Assembly: GCA_002361235.1 (NCBI GenBank)
Contig: DESI01000010.1
Coordinates: 845 to 55,887 of the forward strand
DNA length: 55,043 nucleotides
Origin: Porphyromonadaceae bacterium UBA3318
Lineage (GTDB): Bacteria; Bacteroidota; Bacteroidia; Bacteroidales; Muribaculaceae
Direction: 5' to 3'
Below the pieces are notes generated by a model that did not search any database, had not been told where the DNA came from, and worked only from the letters and a program-made list of their open reading frames with translations. Both the position numbers and the translations under genes were made by a program. Position 1 is the stretch's first letter; each line of letters begins with the position of its first letter. Positions 50,701 through 55,043 of this stretch are shown piece by piece.

Positions 50701-51448
50701 ATCGTATCTGCTCACTGAACTTCGCCAGCACTACGGCCGTTGCTATGGCCACATTCAACGACTCGCCATGATTGCTTGTAGCCGGCGGTATGGTATAAGC
50801 CTGAGTAAGCATCTGTTTCATTTCTTCGGATATTCCCTTCCCTTCGTTGCCCATCACGATGAATCCACGAGGCTTGGGATGCGCCTCAAACAGATTCTCG
50901 CCTTTCAACAATGTGCCGTACACTGGCATATCGCGATGCTCTTCTATAAGTTCCTTCAGGTTGCAATAACTTACCCTTACCGCGCCCAACGAACCCATTG
51001 TGGCCTGGACTACCTTAGGATTGTAGCAGTCTACCGTATCGTATGATGCGTATATGTCGAAAACGCCGAACCAATGGCACGTACGAATTATAGTGCCAAG
51101 ATTGCCAGGGTCGCGCACACCGTCAAGCATCACGTACAGCTTCGAGCTGTCAGGCTCAGGTACCGGCTGCTCCGGAATTCTGAACACACCCATCACATCC
51201 GACGGCGTCGTGAACTCCGACAACTTTTTCATCTCGCCTTCCGTTGCCTCATATATGGCCGGAGCCTCCGCACACAATTCGGAAGACACATCCCTGCCTT
51301 CGGTCAATATCAGTGCATCCATCTGAAAATATCTGCTGAGATCCTCCACTGCCTTCATTCCCTCGGCCGTGAATAACCCATGCCGCCTCCGCATCTTCAC
51401 CGTGTGAAGATTGCCGTATAGTGCCATCTTGCTGCGCGATATTCTCAT
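50696..51448 (-). CDS. TrmH/SpoU-family RNA 2'-O-methyltransferase
   Basis: 250 residues. A substrate-binding N-terminal domain is followed by the SPOUT domain with its three motifs: LDGVRDPGNLGTIIRT, FIVMGNEGKGISEEM and IPPATSNHGESLNVAIAT (the trefoil-knot SAM site). It modifies rRNA or tRNA; the exact site cannot be read here. Its promoter overlaps that of the divergent nfo gene. Confidence 0.9.
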   Translation of the reverse strand: MRISRSKMALYGNLHTVKMRRRHGLFTAEGMKAVEDLSRYFQMDALILTEGRDVSSELCAEAPAIYEATEGEMKKLSEFTTPSDVMGVFRIPEQPVPEPDSSKLYVMLDGVRDPGNLGTIIRTCHWFGVFDIYASYDTVDCYNPKVVQATMGSLGAVRVSYCNLKELIEEHRDMPVYGTLLKGENLFEAHPKPRGFIVMGNEGKGISEEMKQMLTQAYTIPPATSNHGESLNVAIATAVVLAKFSEQIRY

Positions 51449-51477
51449 ATAGTTTCTTTATCTGTATGTTTATGACA

Positions 51478-51526
51478 CAAAATTAAAGTTTATTTGCCGT
51501 ATTTTCAAAAATAATCATTAATTTTG
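51478..51526. promoter_or_regulatory. Overlapping divergent promoters of the methyltransferase gene and nfo
   Basis: Minus strand: TAATTTTG (complement of 51478-51485) and TTG (complement of 51506-51508), 20-nt spacing, full match. Plus strand: TTG 51494-51496, 22 nt, TAATTTTG 51519-51526. The two overlap by 15 bp, so one polymerase should exclude the other. Confidence 0.65.
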
Positions 51527-51559
51527 TGTTTGGACTAAAACAAAGACCAAAATCAGGAT

Positions 51560-52429
51560 ATGAAATATATCGGAGCACACGTCAGCGCGGCAGGCGGCGT
51601 ACAGAACACACCCATCGCAGCACACGAAATCGGAGCCAAGGCATTCGCCCTTTTCACCGGTTCCAGCAACAGATGGGTATCCAAGGAGCCGACTACGGCC
51701 ACCATCGACGACTTCAAGCGGAATTGCGAGAAGTTCGGTTATACCCCCGACGTAATATTGCCTCACGATAACTTTCTTATCAATCTCGGCAGTCCGGACG
51801 AGAAAAAACTGGCTCTGTCGCGCAAGTCGTTCTACGACGAGATGCACCGCGCCGAGCTGCTTGGTCTGAAGCTGCTTAACTTCCATCCCGGCTCGCATCT
51901 GAACCAGATGCCCGAGGACGAATGTCTGAACCTGATAGCCGAAAGCATCAACATCACTCTGGACAAGACGTCCGGCGTGACGGCCGTTCTTGAGTCCACG
52001 GCCGGACAAGGATCCAACTTAGGTTGGCGTTTCGAGCACCTGGCCCATATCATCGACAAGGTGGAAGACAAAAACCGCATAGGAGTATGCGTGGACACTT
52101 GCCATTCCCATTCGGCCGGCTATGACCTCTTTTCGCCCGAAGGCTACAATAAGACCTGGCAGGAATTCGACGACATAATCGGAAGTCAGTATCTGAAGGC
52201 AATGCATCTGAACGACAATATGCGCACCCTCGGATCGCACATAGACCGCCACGCCTCGATCGGCGACGGATCCCTGGGCCGCGAATTCTTCATCCGCCTG
52301 GTCAACGACCCGCGCTTCGACAATATGCCACTTATACTCGAGACTCCCAACCCCGACATCTGGGAAGAGGAGATCAAGTGGCTTTACGACAGTATACAAC
52401 CTGACAACAATATACAACCTAATAAATAA
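51560..52429 (+). CDS. nfo: Endonuclease IV (AP endonuclease)
   Basis: 289-residue TIM barrel. Zinc-site segments are IGAHVSAAGGV, LNFHPGSHL, VLESTAGQGSNLG, GVCVDTCHSHSAGYD, MHLNDN, DRHASIGDG and LETPNPD, matching the trinuclear zinc enzyme along its full length. It cuts DNA at abasic sites. The transporter gene follows after 14 nt. Confidence 0.96.
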   Translation: MKYIGAHVSAAGGVQNTPIAAHEIGAKAFALFTGSSNRWVSKEPTTATIDDFKRNCEKFGYTPDVILPHDNFLINLGSPDEKKLALSRKSFYDEMHRAELLGLKLLNFHPGSHLNQMPEDECLNLIAESINITLDKTSGVTAVLESTAGQGSNLGWRFEHLAHIIDKVEDKNRIGVCVDTCHSHSAGYDLFSPEGYNKTWQEFDDIIGSQYLKAMHLNDNMRTLGSHIDRHASIGDGSLGREFFIRLVNDPRFDNMPLILETPNPDIWEEEIKWLYDSIQPDNNIQPNK

Positions 52430-52443
52430 CAGTTTAGAATACC

Positions 52444-54072
52444 ATGAAGAGGAAACCTGATTTAAGTTTCTGGAAGTTATGGGATCTGTCGTTCGGATTC
52501 TTCGGAGTCCAGATCGCATACGCCCTGCAGAGCGCCAATGTGTCGCGTATATTCACCACCATCGGCGCCGACCCTCATGATTTAAGTTATTTCTGGATAC
52601 TACCCCCTCTGATGGGTCTGTTGGTCCAGCCTATTGTCGGTATGCTTTCGGACCGCACCTGGACCAAGGTGGGCCGTCGTCTCCCCTATCTGATTTTAGG
52701 TGCCACCATCGCCGTGATCGTGATGTGCCTGCTGCCTAACGCAGGCTCGTTCCGGTTTACCGTGTCAAGCGCCATCCTTTTCGGACTTGTGGCCCTGATG
52801 CTGCTCGACACCTCCATCAACATGGCCATGCAGCCGTTCAAGATGCTGGTGGGCGACATGGTGAACGAAAAACAGAAAGGATTGGCTTATTCCATACAGT
52901 CGTTCCTCTGCAATGCAGGCTCGATTGTCGGATTCATTCTCCCCTTCCTGCTGGTATGGATGGGAATCAAGAATACCGCAGAGGCAGGCGTGGTGCCCGA
53001 CACCGTGATATGGTCGTTCTATATAGGCGCCGCCGTGCTGATGCTGTGTGTGTTATATTCGCTTGTCAAAATCAAGGAATGGCCACCCAAGGTTTATAAC
53101 GAATACAACGGAGTGGTCGAGAACGCCGAGAAGAAGGAAAAGAGCGCCAACATCATCTCGCTGCTGCGTCACGCTCCCTCCACGTTCTGGACCGTAGGTC
53201 TCGTTCAGTTCTTCTGCTGGTTCGCGTTCCTGTTCATGTGGACCTATACCACCAACACAGTGGCGCACAACGCGTTCGACACGCCTCAGACCACAAGTTT
53301 CCAGGGCGTTGCCGTAGACGGCCATGACTATCAGGCCAAATACATCATCGCCAACGACAGCATCATCGTCATTGACCATGGAAAGAAGGTTTCCGACTTC
53401 CTGGACACCAATAAGGAAGGCTTCAAGCTGACCACAGCCGAAATCTTGGAACACAAGGCCGACGGAACCCTCGATCTTGGCGATTCGTTCACAGTCGATG
53501 TTCCCTCCGTAGCCGATACGCATTACATCACGCGTACCGTTCTCGACGCTTCGTCCGAGCAGTATAACGATGCAGGCAATTGGGTAGGCGTTCTCTATGC
53601 CGTGCAGGCACTGGGTTCCGTTGTATGGGCCGTATGCCTCCCCCGCTTCAGGAGCCGCAAGTTCTCCTACACTCTGTCGCTGATACTCGGCGGATTGGGA
53701 TTCATCCTGACGGCATTCATCACCAACCCGTGGCTGCTGTTCATCTCGTTCCTGCTGATAGGATGCGCATGGGCCGCAATGCTGGCATGGCCCTTCACCA
53801 TACTGACCAATTCGTTGCATTCGGGTAATATCGGCGCATACTTAGGACTGTTCAACTGCACCATCTGCATCCCGCAGATCATCGCGGCCTTAGTGGGCGG
53901 ATGGATTCTGACTCTGCTCAGCACTCCCGACCAGCTTGCTCCGGAATACCTGATGATAATGATAGCCGGTATCTCCCTTATTATCGGCTCGTTCTGCGTG
54001 TTCTTCATCAAGGAGGGCAAAAGCTCCGACACTCCCGTGCAGGAAAATCCTGTAGAATCTGAAACATTATAA
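52444..54072 (+). CDS. SLC45-like MFS sugar transporter
   Basis: 542 residues with twelve likely membrane segments. LSFWKLWDLSFGFFGVQIAY and WILPPLMGLLVQPIVGMLSD at the N-terminus are typical of the SLC45/maltose permease group. Between segments 7 and 8 lies a hydrophilic insertion of about 90 residues (FDTPQTTSFQGVAVDGHDYQ to DASSEQYNDAGNW), predicted outside the membrane. Maltose or sucrose import is the best guess. It overlaps cdsA by one base (TAATG). Confidence 0.85.
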   Translation: MKRKPDLSFWKLWDLSFGFFGVQIAYALQSANVSRIFTTIGADPHDLSYFWILPPLMGLLVQPIVGMLSDRTWTKVGRRLPYLILGATIAVIVMCLLPNAGSFRFTVSSAILFGLVALMLLDTSINMAMQPFKMLVGDMVNEKQKGLAYSIQSFLCNAGSIVGFILPFLLVWMGIKNTAEAGVVPDTVIWSFYIGAAVLMLCVLYSLVKIKEWPPKVYNEYNGVVENAEKKEKSANIISLLRHAPSTFWTVGLVQFFCWFAFLFMWTYTTNTVAHNAFDTPQTTSFQGVAVDGHDYQAKYIIANDSIIVIDHGKKVSDFLDTNKEGFKLTTAEILEHKADGTLDLGDSFTVDVPSVADTHYITRTVLDASSEQYNDAGNWVGVLYAVQALGSVVWAVCLPRFRSRKFSYTLSLILGGLGFILTAFITNPWLLFISFLLIGCAWAAMLAWPFTILTNSLHSGNIGAYLGLFNCTICIPQIIAALVGGWILTLLSTPDQLAPEYLMIMIAGISLIIGSFCVFFIKEGKSSDTPVQENPVESETL

Positions 54073-54896
54073 TGGACTTTCACAAATTACTGATACGCAC
54101 CCTCTCCGGCCTGGTATATTGCGGCATTATAATTGGCGCGATATTATCAGGCCGCTGGGGCGTGGCGGCCTTGGGAACCGTATTCATTCTGCTGGCAAAC
54201 CTCGAATTTTCCAAGATTGCCGGCAACAAAGACAGGGCACCGTCGCTGACTATGATCGACATCCTGGCGGGTGTCTGCCTGGCTCTCTCTCCTATGGAGC
54301 CTACGCTCGCCATTGGAGTCATCATTGCAGTCATGAGCCGGTTCATATTGCAGCTTTACGCGCCTGTCAGCAGTCCCGTGGCCTCTATATCTCATTCCAT
54401 GCTTATGTTTATGTGGGTGGCCGTCCCCATGCTCCTGATGTCGTGCATATCGGTGATGTGGAGTCCGATGATAATACTGGCCCTTTTCCTCATGCTGTGG
54501 ATCAACGACACCGGCGCATTCCTTGTCGGCTCAACTATCGGCAAGCACAGACTCTTTGAGCGTGTGTCGCCCAAAAAGTCGTGGGAAGGTTTCTTCGGAG
54601 GGCTTCTGTTCAACGTGGCGTTCGCAGTCCTGTTCTACTATGTGGGCAATGAGTTCTTCGGCATGGCACGTCTGCACGCCGGTCTCGTCGCATGGATTCT
54701 GATGGCTGTCATCGTAACTGTCTTCGGCACGTTCGGCGACCTGGTGGAATCCCAGCTGAAACGCACGCTACATCTCAAGGACACCGGCACGATGATTCCC
54801 GGCCACGGAGGCATACTCGACCGTATCGATTCTCTGCTGCTGGCACTTCCCGCAGTATTCGTCTATCTTTTCTTCCTCACAATTTTTAATAACTAA
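54072..54896 (+). CDS. cdsA: Phosphatidate cytidylyltransferase
   Basis: 274 residues and about eight membrane segments. The C-terminal signature is complete: SPKKSWEGFFGG and DLVESQLKRTLHLKDTG with GHGGILDRIDSL. It makes CDP-diacylglycerol for phospholipid synthesis in the inner membrane. It is coupled to the transporter gene; about 65 bases of A/T-rich sequence follow before the tRNA promoter. Confidence 0.95.
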   Translation: MDFHKLLIRTLSGLVYCGIIIGAILSGRWGVAALGTVFILLANLEFSKIAGNKDRAPSLTMIDILAGVCLALSPMEPTLAIGVIIAVMSRFILQLYAPVSSPVASISHSMLMFMWVAVPMLLMSCISVMWSPMIILALFLMLWINDTGAFLVGSTIGKHRLFERVSPKKSWEGFFGGLLFNVAFAVLFYYVGNEFFGMARLHAGLVAWILMAVIVTVFGTFGDLVESQLKRTLHLKDTGTMIPGHGGILDRIDSLLLALPAVFVYLFFLTIFNN

Positions 54897-54962
54897 ATTA
54901 TTCATTGTGAACAGTTAAGACAACAGGGGCCAAAACAGCATCGAAAAAAGTGTCGAAAATAT

Positions 54963-54993
54963 TTGCATATTACCGGAAAAAGCAGTAATTTTG
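54963..54993 (+). promoter_or_regulatory. Promoter of the terminal tRNA gene
   Basis: TTG at 54963-54965, 20 nt, TAATTTTG at 54986-54993, a full consensus match. It lies 26 bases before the first tRNA base. Confidence 0.75.
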
Positions 54994-55019
54994 CATCGCA
55001 ATTCGGAAATGAATGGCAC

Positions 55020-55043
55020 GGTTCGTTAGCTCAATTGAATAGA
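55020..55043 (+). tRNA. 5' end of a tRNA gene (partial, possibly tRNA-Arg)
   Basis: The last 24 bases start GGTTCGT (acceptor arm), TA, GCTC (D stem), AATTGAATA (D loop), GA, which is the beginning of the second D-stem half. The anticodon lies outside the window; the 5' part resembles Bacteroidota tRNA-Arg genes, but that identity is a guess. Confidence 0.7.

Overview
The window looks like the chromosome of a gut Bacteroidales bacterium, most likely a Muribaculaceae-type species. Four things point there: a SusC/SusD glycan-utilisation locus under a FecI/FecR pair, many copies of the Bacteroidota promoter pattern (TTG, about 20 nt, TAnnTTTG), a short primary sigma factor without region 1.1, and roughly balanced G+C by eye. 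The genus is inference; no rRNA is present to fix it.

Layout. (1) 1-1,900: a decayed zeta-type toxin locus split by a membrane-protein gene. (2) 1,913-22,968, all on the minus strand: a polysaccharide utilisation locus read from susC down. It runs SusC, SusD, a four-repeat SusE/F lipoprotein, a clan-D glycosidase, a second SusF-like protein, a sialate O-acetylesterase-type esterase, a GH97 and a GH127 enzyme. The full L-rhamnose pathway follows (rhaB, rhaA, rhaT, rhaD), then a secreted metallophosphoesterase. rhaB carries an in-frame TAA. (3) 23,265-25,809, plus strand: ECF sigma factor, FecR anti-sigma factor and a class A beta-lactamase starting 2 nt after fecR. Three 18-bp direct repeats lie between sigma factor and susC. 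(4) 26,006-30,176: a histidine acid phosphatase and, convergent to it, a GH106 alpha-L-rhamnosidase that fits the rhamnose theme. (5) 30,371-35,240: an MNT/HEPN pair whose HEPN gene has a nonsense codon, an alpha/beta hydrolase, an AbiEii-like nucleotidyltransferase with a small partner, a DUF418 membrane protein and an exported flavodoxin-like lipoprotein. (6) 35,293-37,167: a wreck of an EmrA/EmrB-type efflux pair and an aldo/keto reductase joined by deletions. (7) 37,145 to the end: mostly housekeeping genes (rmuC, CYTH enzyme, MerR regulator, M23 peptidase, alaS, CPBP protease, holA, rpoD, an M3 peptidase, nadC, a YraN-family gene, a SpoU methyltransferase, nfo, an SLC45-like transporter, cdsA) and the first bases of a tRNA.

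How it works together (inference): SusC/SusD and the surface lipoproteins bind and import a rhamnose-containing glycan. GH106, GH127, GH97, the clan-D enzyme and the esterase strip its side groups. RhaT imports rhamnose, and RhaA, RhaB and RhaD convert it to dihydroxyacetone phosphate and lactaldehyde. The STN domain of SusC would signal through FecR to the sigma factor. The broken rhaB is the weak link. Recurrent in-frame stops (zeta toxin, rhaB, HEPN) and fused gene remnants show active gene decay in the accessory parts.
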